The notes below the pieces were generated by a model that saw nothing but the letters and a program-made list of their open reading frames with translations, did no database searches and was not told the origin of the DNA. Positions 11,948-22,056 of a stretch of 64,000 bases of DNA are shown here, one piece after another. The stretch is from Neospora caninum Liverpool. Lineage: Eukaryota; Apicomplexa; Conoidasida; Eucoccidiorida; Sarcocystidae. The position numbers and the translations under genes are program-made. Where the stretch lies: the NCBI RefSeq assembly GCF_000208865.1, contig NC_018398.1, positions 4,612,710-4,676,709 on the forward strand, written 5' to 3'. Position 1 is the stretch's first letter, and every line of letters begins with the position of its first letter.

Positions 11948-12923
11948 TGTGGCAAAACTTTGTGGCTACCGGAGGAGACGTGTTGACAAGAAAAGATCAG
12001 GCGAGGGACGCCGCACCTCGGCCCGCAGGCGTCACAAAATGCAAACAGAAAACGGGAAAACTCGAGTGAAGCTCAGTACTGGAATGAAGCACTCAGAGGG
12101 GAAACCGGTATGTACATCGCAGTCCAACTTGCATCGACCAATCAGAACGGGTGCCTGTAACGAGAGATCCACATCCTTCGGGCAGGCCATGTTACGGCGG
12201 GCGTAACCGCTGACTGACTTTCGCTAAAACCACAGTTGGAAGATACGCATGCGAGTTGAGTCGACCGCGAAGTGTTTCTCTCTTTTCGCCCAGACTCGAC
12301 AAGGCGCGCGAGACCGGCCGACGCGCTGGAACGGAAAGGAAACGGGCACGGGGGTGCGCGAAGTCTCCGCCTTCTGTCTTAAGAGAAGCGCTCGGATGAA
12401 GACGAATCAAGTTTACCCCAGAACCCAGAACGAAAGACAAGGAAACGTTAATCAGAAACGCATCGCGGTCGCCGGTTTTTTGAGCGTCTTCCCGGTGGCA
12501 GCGCAAACGCACTGCAGCGGCGTTCGAACACGACAGGACCGCAAACCCGCAAACAGTTTGTCATGGGGCAGATCCCTTCACACCGAGGCTCGCCAAGAAA
12601 GAAAAAAAGTAGCCACGGAAAGTGTTGGAAACAAGGCAATTAACGAGGCTGCAGTTGAGGGGCGCCAGACGGGAGCGCCGCCATTGCCGAGTCAACCGTC
12701 GGATTCGAGAGAACGCCGTGAAAATACTATAAACTGAAGCTCAGAAGCATGAAGCGCTGAATCAAATCTTTCGACCTACGATAGAATACATGGCGAGCGC
12801 GGGGGGCTTTCGTAATTCGGAAATCAAAGTGAGCCCCCGTATGCCGTTGTTACGCCGACAGTCGCGCATCAAGTGCCAGTCCTACTGGGCCGTATCTGTT
12901 GTCCCCGCAGCTTACGAGCAAGG
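11948..12923. other. Divergent promoter region of MAK16 and a plus-strand candidate gene
   Basis: Upstream of the MAK16 ATG. The open frames here are short or overlap each other. A possible short 5' exon starting at ATG 12790 ends in AAA|GTGAGC at about 12829, but it does not match the phase of the next exon frame, so it may be untranslated leader. Confidence 0.35.
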
Positions 12924-13715
12924 ATGATCGAAAGGCGGGATCCAGTTCGCGACGAACACAAGAAAAAGACAATTGCTGTGGAAACCAAGGACGAAGAAAC
13001 CCCATTTACGCGGGGAGTCCTCCTTCAGCAAACCGAATTGGCAGCTAAATGCATGTGCATGCCACTCGACTTGAGCGACGGGCCCTCAACGGAGGTGAAA
13101 GTCAGATATCCTCTGATCGAAACGAAAACGAAGGATGGAGAATATCTAGAAACGACGAAAGCAGTACGTGTTCATTGGAAAAATTCATCGTAGCTGGACA
13201 GAGACGGCACCTGACGTTTTCCAGTTGGGGTGTTCAGCAACAATATTGCGGAACGAGTTCGCATGCGTTGCGACTCGTCAACATGCGTGCCCAGCGACCG
13301 CTCCGGCAAGTGAGTGACAGCAAAAATCTACGCGCGTAGAGGAGCCTTCGGGCACATTAGACTGTTTTAGATCGTGGAGAAGCAGACATCTTTTGAGGAC
13401 CGCGCACAACTGCGGGAAGTTCCCGTCAGAGGCACTCACGGGATCACTTTCCCTCACGTGATCGTTCTGTCGTTTGCGGCTCACAGCAGCCTCCACAAAT
13501 GCCGCACTGGTCTCTTGGAGAGGAGACAACGCTGTGACGCGGCTCCAGAAGTCGAGCGTGGCGACGTTCACCCAGAGCTGGTGGAGTTACACCTTTTTGC
13601 AACGTACACGTACATGCAGACTCTGGTGAAGCTCTTGCTGACGTATACACGCCTTCCCGCCTCATGCCAGTGCGAAGCGAGGGATATTGAAGACGTGGTG
13701 GCGAAAACACGATGA
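12924..13715 (+). CDS. Candidate two-exon gene, unknown function
   Basis: Proposed exons are 12924-13163 and 13371-13715, giving 194 residues. The ATG at 12924 opens MIERRDPVRDEHKKKT; the frame is open from an acceptor (CCCCGCAG at 12910) to a strong donor (GCA|GTACGT). The second exon follows TGTTTTAG in phase 0 and begins IVEKQTSFEDRAQLREVP. I recognise no domain. A further exon-like frame ends at a strong donor CTG|GTAAGA near 13944, so the gene may extend and its true end is open. A third possible exon at 13225-13310 has good splice sites but does not fit the phases. Treat this as a probable gene with an uncertain model. Confidence 0.35.
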
Positions 13716-14070
13716 GACACGCAGACTTTCGATGATCCCGCGCCACCCCAGAGTAGCAGAGTTTTCAGGACCGGCCACGGTAAGAAAACTACATGCAACT
13801 CAAGCGTTGAAGGGTACTTTGCGGACCACACTGAGGTCTCGGCAAGTTATTGAACTGCGGGGCGTATGCGGCCTCATCCGTGGTCTTCGAACACAGGAGC
13901 AGCGGTTTTCATTAGCTCAGCAAGTACACAACTCGATAGTCCTGGTAAGAGTTGTGAAGGAAGCAGATAGAGGGTTCCAGAATGGGGACACGACAGAAGA
14001 ATGTTGTACGCGGCTGTCTGATTTCTGGAGAGACAGCGGCACGGCCCGCCTGCAACTACAAACACAAAAC
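13716..14070. other. Short convergent gap with exon-like plus-strand sequence
   Basis: Contains the donors ACG|GTAAGA (about 13780) and CTG|GTAAGA (about 13944), and an open plus-strand frame with LAQQVHNSIVL before the second donor. It may be the tail of the 12924 candidate. Otherwise it is the 3' flank of DNALI1. Confidence 0.3.
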
Positions 14071-15904
14071 TCATCTTCGAGATGCAACGGAGAGAAGCCG
14101 TTCAAGTTCGTGCTTCATCTTCTGTGATTTTTTCTTCAGCGCTGTTACAGTCGCTTTGTGGTCTTGTTCCTCCTGAAGGGCATAGAGAGGGAAAAAAGGC
14201 TTTTCAGTGAGCGGATTGCAGTGGGGGTGAAAGCGTAACGCTCTTCTGTCCGTCCGTGAGTAATGCCTCAGCACACGTCGAAATTGCGTGTTTCGAGTGC
14301 TAAAGACCGAGAGCTCCTATGCTTTCGTGCAGTACCTGTTCCATCCTTGCCGTGGCATCTTGAACGGTCTTCTCGACGTAGCGTTCCATTACTTTCACTT
14401 CCTGCTCCAGCTGCTTGTTGCTTTGGTTGAGAGATTCGAGTCGCTCGTCCATTTCTTCTTTCCGCTGCTCCGCCTGTAATGCCTTTCTCATACCGAAGGC
14501 TGCAGATGACTCGTACAGCTTCTGATATGCTTGAGTCATTGTGCGGAGCTCCGTGCGTACGCGGTGTAGTAGCAACCCTCGCTCGGCGCATGCAATGGTC
14601 ACCTGAAGTATGACACCGTCCTTCGGTTGAGCCGATGAACCATCAAGCATTTCTGTTCATACAGGGTCTCACGGTGGCCGTTATCGTACCGACAGATGTT
14701 GTTTTCTTGCTTTCCTCCCGCTGGACACCTTGCCACAGGACAGGCAGCTACGGTCTCTCGCATCACACACCGGAGAGCCGGTGTACGACCGAAAAATTCC
14801 GATCCAGGACGCCGTGTTGCGCAACCTCGACTGCTGACCTTGCACAGCCCGGAGCGACTGCCGACCAATAGAACCGTGCTGTTCCAACGTTCATGTGCAC
14901 TCCAAGAAAACAAAGTACTGTTTGGATCAGCCCTGCCCCAGCCTCGCGCGTCCAGCCTGATCGTAGCAGTGCTGCTCAAGTTCAGTCAACGTTTTCTTCA
15001 CAAATGCTTGCATCAGTGGAAAACAGGGAGCCTTCGGAGGACAAATGCTGTAAATCTGACCAGCGGCTACGGTAGACTGGAAAACAATGTGTAAGTCCCC
15101 ACCGACAGTTGCGATGCGTCGTTTCCTTAGACAGTTCGAGCTCTTCCCTTCAAGCTGTGTACACATGAACGGGGTATTTTGGACCTTATTTCGTTGCATC
15201 CCTCTGTCGTTAAGCCTGCCCCTGCGGGCCCTACGTCTCGCCATCCACTCGAGCTATGGATGCGAAAACCAACAAGTTCATTTTTCGTTTCATACTGTTC
15301 ACCGGAAATTTCCCTAGAAGAAGCGGCTGCCTCGAACGCACGGTAAAAGCAGAGGGCATGCGCCGTATGTGTGAACTAAAGTTCCCGTTAAAAGTCCGGT
15401 TGCGCAATGCCCGTGCTGGCGGGCAATGACAGCGAGTAATTGCACAACGGCCCGCATTTCGAATTAGAATCTACGTATCGCGCCAGCAGGCCCTCAGGCA
15501 TATAGCGAGACATGTGGAGCTGCCTATCTTAGGATCTGGCTTTTACGTACCTGTCGAAGTATTTCATCGAAACACTGGGAGTACAATTCTTCCCTAACTG
15601 GGCAGAGACCGTACTCTCGAGCTTGTCTATGTTTCAGACGTTTATCAAGTTCTTCTTGGAGAGCGATGACATCCGCGCGGGTCGCCGGAGTACTACTGAC
15701 TCGCTGCCTCCACAATTGTCCATTTTCTGTCCACTCGCGCGGAGGCAGTATAAAATCTAAGATATCTTCTGTCGTGGCTATGGCAACGAGTTGGTTGGAA
15801 GCCCCTTCCCCAGGTGCCTTGGGTCGCGATCGGTTTTTCGAGGCATCCTGGCTGATAATTCGTTCAACCTGAGGAGATCTGTATTTTAGTAGGGAGGACT
15901 GCAT
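14071..15904 (-). CDS. DNALI1: Axonemal dynein light intermediate chain p28
   Basis: Three exons: 15904-15551, 14602-14336 and 14172-14071, giving 240 residues. All introns are GT-AG and phase 0. The protein starts MQSSLLKYRSPQ, as p28 proteins do (SLLKY). It has the ILPPREW block followed by TPATRADVIALQEELD, then REYGLCPVREELYSQCFDEI, and then CAERGLLLHRVR and YESSAAFGMRKALQAEQ, all hallmark segments of p28/DNALI1. The C-terminal third is coiled coil. The product is a light chain of single-headed inner-arm dyneins in motile axonemes. In coccidia the only flagellated stage is the microgamete, so expression should be confined to male gametes. The length agrees with the family (about 240-280). 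I see nothing missing. Confidence 0.95.
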
Positions 15905-18089
15905 TTGAGGGGACTACTGTTTTAGCGCTGTTTAGACGAAGGCATCAGAAAGAAACGGAGGCGAAAGCAAAGCGTCTCCAAGGTCAATTGATCGAAAAAG
16001 GGGTTACTGCATCCAGTGATAACAGTGGCCATATAAAATTGCAGTGTGTCCTTCAAGGCGACCACGAAAGACGTCTGTGTTCGGCACCGTAGAGTCTGCT
16101 TATCCTACTGTTCTTTACAACATAGTTCGTCCAACTAGCGTAACCGCATTCGACGGGCTTCCGCGAGCGCAAACGCGGATGGAACCGGACACATACTCCA
16201 CACACAAAGCCTTTTCTATACTGAAGCGCAGCCTCCGCAGATTTTTTAACGTACGGCCAAAACCCACACTGAGCTTTTCAATCGAAATAGCACCTTTTTA
16301 GATGTGTGTTCACTTTTCTGGGCGATGCATGTTCATCGATGATGTTCCGGAAATAAGCCTTCGTGTTCGTGTTCCCCTGCCGATATTCCAAGGCCTTGAT
16401 AACCCTTTCTTCGGATGGTATATTGTGCCGACAACAATGCCCCCTCCAGATTTCGACGTGATGCTGACCGATTGCCACTGATTTCTCTCTTCTATGCAGG
16501 AATTACCCAGTGACGGTTGCATTCACCGCAGATGCATTTCACGCGCATTCTCGCTGGAGAGCACCCTTTGCGCTCATGCATTTCAATGAAGCTGTTATTG
16601 CTCGTCTCGACCCAGCTGCCTAGTGTTTCGATACTGGTTTGTTTCTTTGAAATGACTGTTTCTTCTCCCTTGGAGGGAGGAGCCAGCGCAGGTGTCGATG
16701 GTGCGAACGCTGCCGCGTTTCTCGTGCAGCAAGTCTGGTGGCAATGTACTGCAACGCAACGACCAATTTTCCCTTCATTGTGCCGGCCCAGATCCAACGT
16801 ACAACGAGTAAGAAAACATGGAAATCGTTTTTAGCGCAACCACTGCGCATGGAGGGAAACCAGGAACGTCGCAACCAACGCTTTCTCGGAATATTTAGGG
16901 AACACCCAGCGTATGTCTAGAGAGATGTCACAAAACGTTCCAATCTCTTTGAAATAAACTGAACACAAAAATCCCAGAGGTCACAGGTTGGCAACTGGCA
17001 ATTCATCGCAACGGGGACAGCCCGAGGCATGAGATTGCCATACGTCCCGGCCTGCCACATTCCGTAGACTCTTCAGTGGCCCGTCTTCGCTCCTGTTACC
17101 TTTTTTACGTGGAGTGTGAAAAAGAGTTTGTTCCTCCTCCTGCTACTCGCGTGTCAGAAAATTATCTAGGCATGCCGCTGCGCAGTTGTACACAACGTCT
17201 CTGAGGGATCCCAGTGTTAGAAAGAGTTTTCTGCTTGGTACCACTGGCACTCCACTGATTGCAGGAAGACTCAAGATCCCTATCGCGCTGAAAAGGCGGA
17301 CCTTTTGTGAGTGCGCTATATCAGGAGTATGAAAACACCGGAGTGACGTGCGAAGCTCAGTCGTGTGTTGTAGCATTTGTTGTACGAGACAAAGTCGATA
17401 TGCTTCCACAACTTTCCTGTCATACGGACAGGCGCTCTGGACGAGGCCTTCTTTGGCAGGGGACGCAATCATTTATCCCCAAACACCGAGGGGCGTGCTG
17501 GTACCTCAGGCTCCGTAAACCCTTCACCTTCAATAGGCTCGGGGATGTCACATGTCAAGTCAGCACAGCCAAGACGAGCCACCCTGTGTGACTTCCCCAA
17601 CTTCTGAACAAAAGATTGAGCGTATGTTATGGGAGAGAGAGCGCTTGAGTTTTGATGGAGTGCGAGGCCGACCCTGTGAGAACGCAGTTCATATCGAGTA
17701 TTCTGGCGTTTGCTGTTTTTCTGCGATAGCCTACACGCTCAAAGTGTACGCCGGCGTTCGTTGTGTGCTTCCTGAAATGGCAGATACAGTTGATTCGTCC
17801 TTCAATTCTGCCTGATAAATTTATCTCTGTGTGGCAGTTGTCAGGCGAGTGTTGATTCTAGTCTAAGCAGCACGAGCTGAGAGCCGTGCACGTCACTGCC
17901 AGTGATTGCCTCTCCGGAACTGAAACTGTCTACCGCGGTCAGACCGCAGAAGAAGTGGACAGATATTTTTTTGACTGATGACTGAGACGTCCTCAGAGGC
18001 GCGTTGTTTTCTGATATCGGACACATTTTCCGAGGGGTTCACCGAGTCTCGGCGGCACTGTGCGGCGTCTTCAGCGCGTCACATCAAAC
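15905..18089. other. Exon-like minus-strand segments, gene structure unresolved
   Basis: Several minus-strand frames look coding but could not be joined. One is about 17143-17450, with VVEAYRLCLVQQMLQH. One is about 16513-16740, with CHQTCC, KGCSPARMRVKCICGECNRHW and a donor TGG|GTAATT. One is about 16278-16480, where two overlapping frames both look protein-like (IPSEERVIKALEYR and NQWQSVSITSKSGGG). The Cys spacing in CICGEC suggests metal binding. They could be exons of one gene or the tail of the 18090-19114 gene. No identity can be given. Confidence 0.3.
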
Positions 18090-19114
18090 TCAATACTTCA
18101 AAAACCGTCGGTCCTTCCCAATGAGTATTTTCTGGGCTTTTTCTCGTTCGTGGTCTCCACAAGTTTTCCATTGTTCAGCAAGGGTGTTTGCATTTCTCAC
18201 GTGCGTCGAGAAGTCTCGACGTCGGGCATCCCATTTAAAATCCACGGTCTTCAGAGTCGTACGCCCGCCAGACTACGACATACACACCGTGAACAACTGG
18301 AGACTAGTTCTTTGCAAGGCGTCTAATTACTCGCAAAGGCTGGCCAGCAGAGGTACAGCACGACCAATCCCACTGGCTCCATGGCCACGGGAGATGCAGG
18401 TGATATTGTGTCCGTGTCTGGCCTTGTTGCGCTTCACCGCTCCCCTTGCTGGCGTGCCTTCGACAGGTAGTCGCCGCGTCCTTCGTACCACTTTGTCTCC
18501 ACGTAGTAATCAAGTTGGCACAGGCACAGTGACTCAGGATGCTCCGACTAAAGCGGATCTTCATCTCTTTCAATAGAGGTTTATGTGTGTGTACCCTCTC
18601 GTAGAGCTGGCTTCTTTAGACTGCTGTTCAAAACTTGCGGCCCGCCTTACATCTCAAATGGCTCTTCCCCAGGCTACAGGGACTTCGATTGCGAGTGCAT
18701 GCGCCTTGGCATCGATTCCGCCGAAAACAACGCTTTTCTTGGCTTTTAACCGGATCAGCACCAGGCAACTTCAGCAGCATCTTTTATCGCTGAAAATGAC
18801 CGGGTGACAGCATCCTGCGTCCTGTAACGGCTTCGTGCTCCTCGCGCGCACACCGCATGCTGTTCCCGCTGATCCCCAAATTGTACCGAACATCGACATT
18901 TCAGATGGCAAAGCGTGAACGCTTCTTGGCTGCGGAGGCTTTGGTTTTTGCCAGCACACACACGCTCTTTCGCATGCTTCTGTTGCGGAATCCCTGTTAG
19001 TGGCAAATGAATGATTTGCAGTTGGGATCGGTACCTCAATTTAACCCGGTCGGGCAGTCGCTCGAAACTATCTTCTTCGATACAGGTGGCTAGTTGCTGG
19101 CCGCGTACGGTCAT
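18090..19114 (-). CDS. Probable small multi-exon gene, unknown function (one junction unresolved)
   Basis: Three minus-strand exons look coding. Exon a, 19114-19046, starts MTVRGQQLATCIEEDSFERL and ends at CGG|GTTAAA. Exon b, 18547-18438, follows GCTTTAG and has LDYYVETKWYEGRGDYLSKA; it ends at GAGCG|GTGAAG. Exon c, 18272-18090, follows GTCGTAG, has DFKWDARRRDFSTHVRN and KILIGKDRRFLKY, and then a stop. Junction a-b is phase 0 on both sides. Junction b-c disagrees: b ends in phase 2 and c is open only in phase 0, so a micro-exon, a non-standard donor or a real stop after b is required. The composition is that of a small soluble protein rich in Trp, Tyr and charged residues. I do not recognise the family. 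Confidence 0.45.
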
Positions 19115-19340
19115 CGTGGTGCGTGCTCTTCCACTCTCTCCTGTCTGAAGGGACGTTTTTCATGAGGATTTTTCGTTCTTTGGCTCTCTACCCCTAAGTA
19201 GTTTGCTCCCTGTCATTTAAGTTAACGAATCTACCCAGAAGCAGGAGCGTTTTGATCCCGGTACCTTTCACTCCTGGGCGTCGCTGAACCCGTAGCAGGG
19301 TTGTTCTTTTCGATTGCGTTTCGTCACCCCCCGATTCACC
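19115..19340. promoter_or_regulatory. Shared divergent promoter region
   Basis: Only 226 bases separate the minus-strand ATG at 19114 from the ISP-family ATG at 19341. If the 19114 start is right, both genes use one compact bidirectional promoter. No TATA-like element stands out. Confidence 0.35.
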
Positions 19341-21373
19341 ATGGGAAATACCATGAGTTGCTTTGACAGGTGGGGAAAGCGGGCTCCAGATGGGCCGCTC
19401 CTACAAATAAAATCGTCTGAAAGTGGTGGATCAAGCGGCATTATTCAGGCTGCCTCGACTGCGTCCACAGCGGTGGGAAGCACGACCACTGCACCTGCAG
19501 CGACCGTAAGAGCACTCACGAAAAGAAACTGCGTGGATTCCACATTTGAGTTAGCCTGTGAAGTTTTTCTTAAGGATGCAGATGGAGGTGTGGACTCTGG
19601 ATTAGAATGCTGACGTAAGGTATTTCTGGATCGAACTAGGGCCCTCGCTGAGAGCTGGTACTGAGCAGCTCCACTCCGTCCGTTAAATGAATGTATTGTT
19701 TCCGAGTTCTATGCTCTGGTTGGACTCTTCATTCCTGAAGTGGCAGCGGTAGCACGCCCAGTAGGAGTGGAAGGGACATGTCTATCCCATGAGTAGTACC
19801 CCTGGAAAATGGCCTCATTAAAGCTTCGATGCGATGCTTCTTGTGGTGTGCACTGTGTCAGGGAGGCGCTACCTCTCCTGGGCCGGCAGCTCCTGTCCCT
19901 GAGCGCCCGATGAGACGGCGCCAGACGTATAGCTTGAAAGCGAAGAAGAGTGACACGGAAATGTCAAGCATGGAGGAACTGTCTGAGGAATCAGAATCGG
20001 ATGCTGACAACGACGCGGTAGGTATTTCTCTGCACTTCTGTGCACTGCAGATTTGAGACTCTCTATACGCACGATATGCAGAGGTGTATGTTTCGACTGA
20101 GGAGGCAACGATGACCCTTTTTACGCGTTCTGCTCGTGTGTGGAGCTAGGCATGCAAATGTGAAGTCATGCACGCTTGCAGTTCGCGTTTTTGACCAACA
20201 GGCTTTACACAGCGCTGCTGTTCCTCTTCAGGTCAGTGCAAGTGACATCCGGATGAAGAAGGTCATGCAGTACAGACGTGCTCTTACCAAAGTTGTCAAG
20301 CTCAAGACGCACCTCTTTTCTGAGACCGTGAAAGTGACATGCAGCAAAGACGGAGAACAGGTTCAGTGGTTCAAGGGTAAAACCGCCGCCGGGGCTCAGG
20401 ACAGAAAGAAACCTTCTGGAAGTTTCCCAGTCGACAAGGTGAGAAGAACGTCGTCTGCTGACGTTTATCGTGCGCGTTGGTGTCTACTTCCGGTGTGTTT
20501 TCATCAAGATGCACGAAAAACATAGCTATTAAATTAGATAGGCGACGGAATAACACGACGGAGACGTTTGTTTCGATTGGACCAAGCGTTCCACAATTGG
20601 GAACTAACGGTACTGATCAATTTCTCTGGTGTCATTTTCGCTCCGTTATTCACTCGACTGAGCCGGTGCCACCGAAATCCAGTCCTGGAGATTGACTGGC
20701 TGGCCTTTTCGAGTTCGTTCGCTGCGCATCATTGCGGATTTTCTCATCCGTTGTGAAATGTATCCTTGTGTCCTTTCTCAGATCACGTCGGTCAAGTCTC
20801 AGGCTGATAACACCAAGGTGCTTGTGATTACCGTCAACAACCCGCAACCCTCGACCTACAACTTCACGTAAGTAGCAGTCCATGAATCAGCAGTCAAAAA
20901 AACCCGGTTCCATGGCAGCCGGTCATGGGGGGGGGATTTTAATTTACATGACTCGAGGACTATATAGCTGGAATCATAGTTGTTTAATTCCCACTGTGCT
21001 CAATGTACTGAACATGGCTGTCATTGAGATGCATAGCAGAACGTGGATCCGGTAAACATATACTTGAGGCCTTTTTCAGGCCGATGCGAGTGGGGGAAAT
21101 GGTAACTGGATGCTAGTGGCTTCTCGCAGCATTCAATAGGCGGTTTGCGCTGCATATATCGTGGTATCGTTTGATGTGCATAGAAGTGAGGGGCCCATAC
21201 TGGGGTGATCTTTCTCTCTAGGTTCCAAGAGAAAAGAAAGGGTTGAACGCTAGTTCCGTATTATGCGCGTATGATTGGACCTCTGCTGTTTTCTCAGCTT
21301 CAAGACACCTGTCGAACGTGAGAGCTGGCAAGAACAGATCCAGTCCCTGATGAAGTTCATGGCGATGAAATAA
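19341..21373 (+). CDS. ISP-family inner membrane complex sub-compartment protein
   Basis: Five exons: 19341-19505, 19862-20017, 20232-20438, 20782-20867 and 21298-21373, giving 229 residues. All introns are GT-AG and the phases agree. The N-terminus MGNTMSCF has Gly2 for N-myristoylation and Cys7 as a candidate palmitoylation site. Residues 9-107 are Ser/Thr/Ala-rich with an acidic patch (EELSEESESDADND). Residues 108-229 form a compact domain (KVMQYRRALTKVVKLKTHLF to WQEQIQSLMKFMAMK) whose pattern of beta strands and a final Trp-containing helix fits the pleckstrin-homology fold of ISP proteins. In Toxoplasma, ISPs are dually acylated and mark sub-compartments of the inner membrane complex; the PH fold is thought to bind partners rather than lipids. 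I cannot say which ISP this is. It is longer at the N-terminal linker than I recall for ISP1-3. Confidence 0.82.
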
Positions 21374-22056
21374 GCGATTCAAGCAATTTACGGGGAGCCT
21401 CGGGGTCCTCTGGAACTTATCGACGTTGGAAGCGAATTGCTCCTAATTGGAGGTCGGGACGGCACCGGAGGCCGGTCCCGTCCCTCTGATGGAGACAAGG
21501 CTCATGCAACCTGATTGTCCGGTCAATGAGATACGCAGGAGGTCGGGTTGCACGGCGCCTTGAGCCTCGAGGCATGCCTCAGTGCGGTCTAGGAAGTTTC
21601 GAGTGTACTGGGCCGCTTCATTGTCGAAGAGGGCTTTGGTAGCGTGCAGTATGCATTGTTGACTTCACTTTTGTTTGCGGAAGAAATGGAAAGGCAATGT
21701 TTCTTGGAGGTTAACGTCGTGTCGATCTTCAAACGCCAAGTAATCTCCGGGACCAGCAGACGTGTTAGCGGAACACTATATTGAGCGTAAGGGCTATGCA
21801 GCAGTTGGAGGTCCTCAGCTTACAGTTCCTCACAGCGCGTGACTGCATTTTGATGGGTCTCTATATAGGATGGTAATCTTTCACACACCACCTCGTTTGA
21901 CCGAGTGTGCACATTGCCCCACGGTAGGAAGACTCGAAACTTGTCACTTAGCTCGTGAACCAACTTGCTTTCAATATGGGAGCAAGTGTACATTTTTACG
22001 TGGAAGTTTACGCCCAAACTTGCAGTGGGAGTACGTCAAGACGACAGAAACCACTA
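21374..22056. other. Convergent intergenic region
   Basis: The 3' flanks of the ISP-family gene (+) and the LRRC51-like gene (-) meet here. No open frame of note. A short near-palindrome with GGTCGGGACGGCACCGGAGG and GGTCCCGTCCC lies around 21450-21485 and could form an RNA hairpin. Confidence 0.4.

Noticed and set aside
16517..16834. Plus-strand frame containing MKLLLLVSTQLPSVSILVCF, looking like a secreted protein
   Set aside because: The hydrophobic start is antisense to a Ser/Asn/Glu-rich minus-strand block that ends at a splice donor. No downstream plus-strand exon was found.
18004..18576. 190-codon plus-strand frame
   Set aside because: It overlaps minus-strand exons with better protein character and splice sites. 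Its own composition is random-like.
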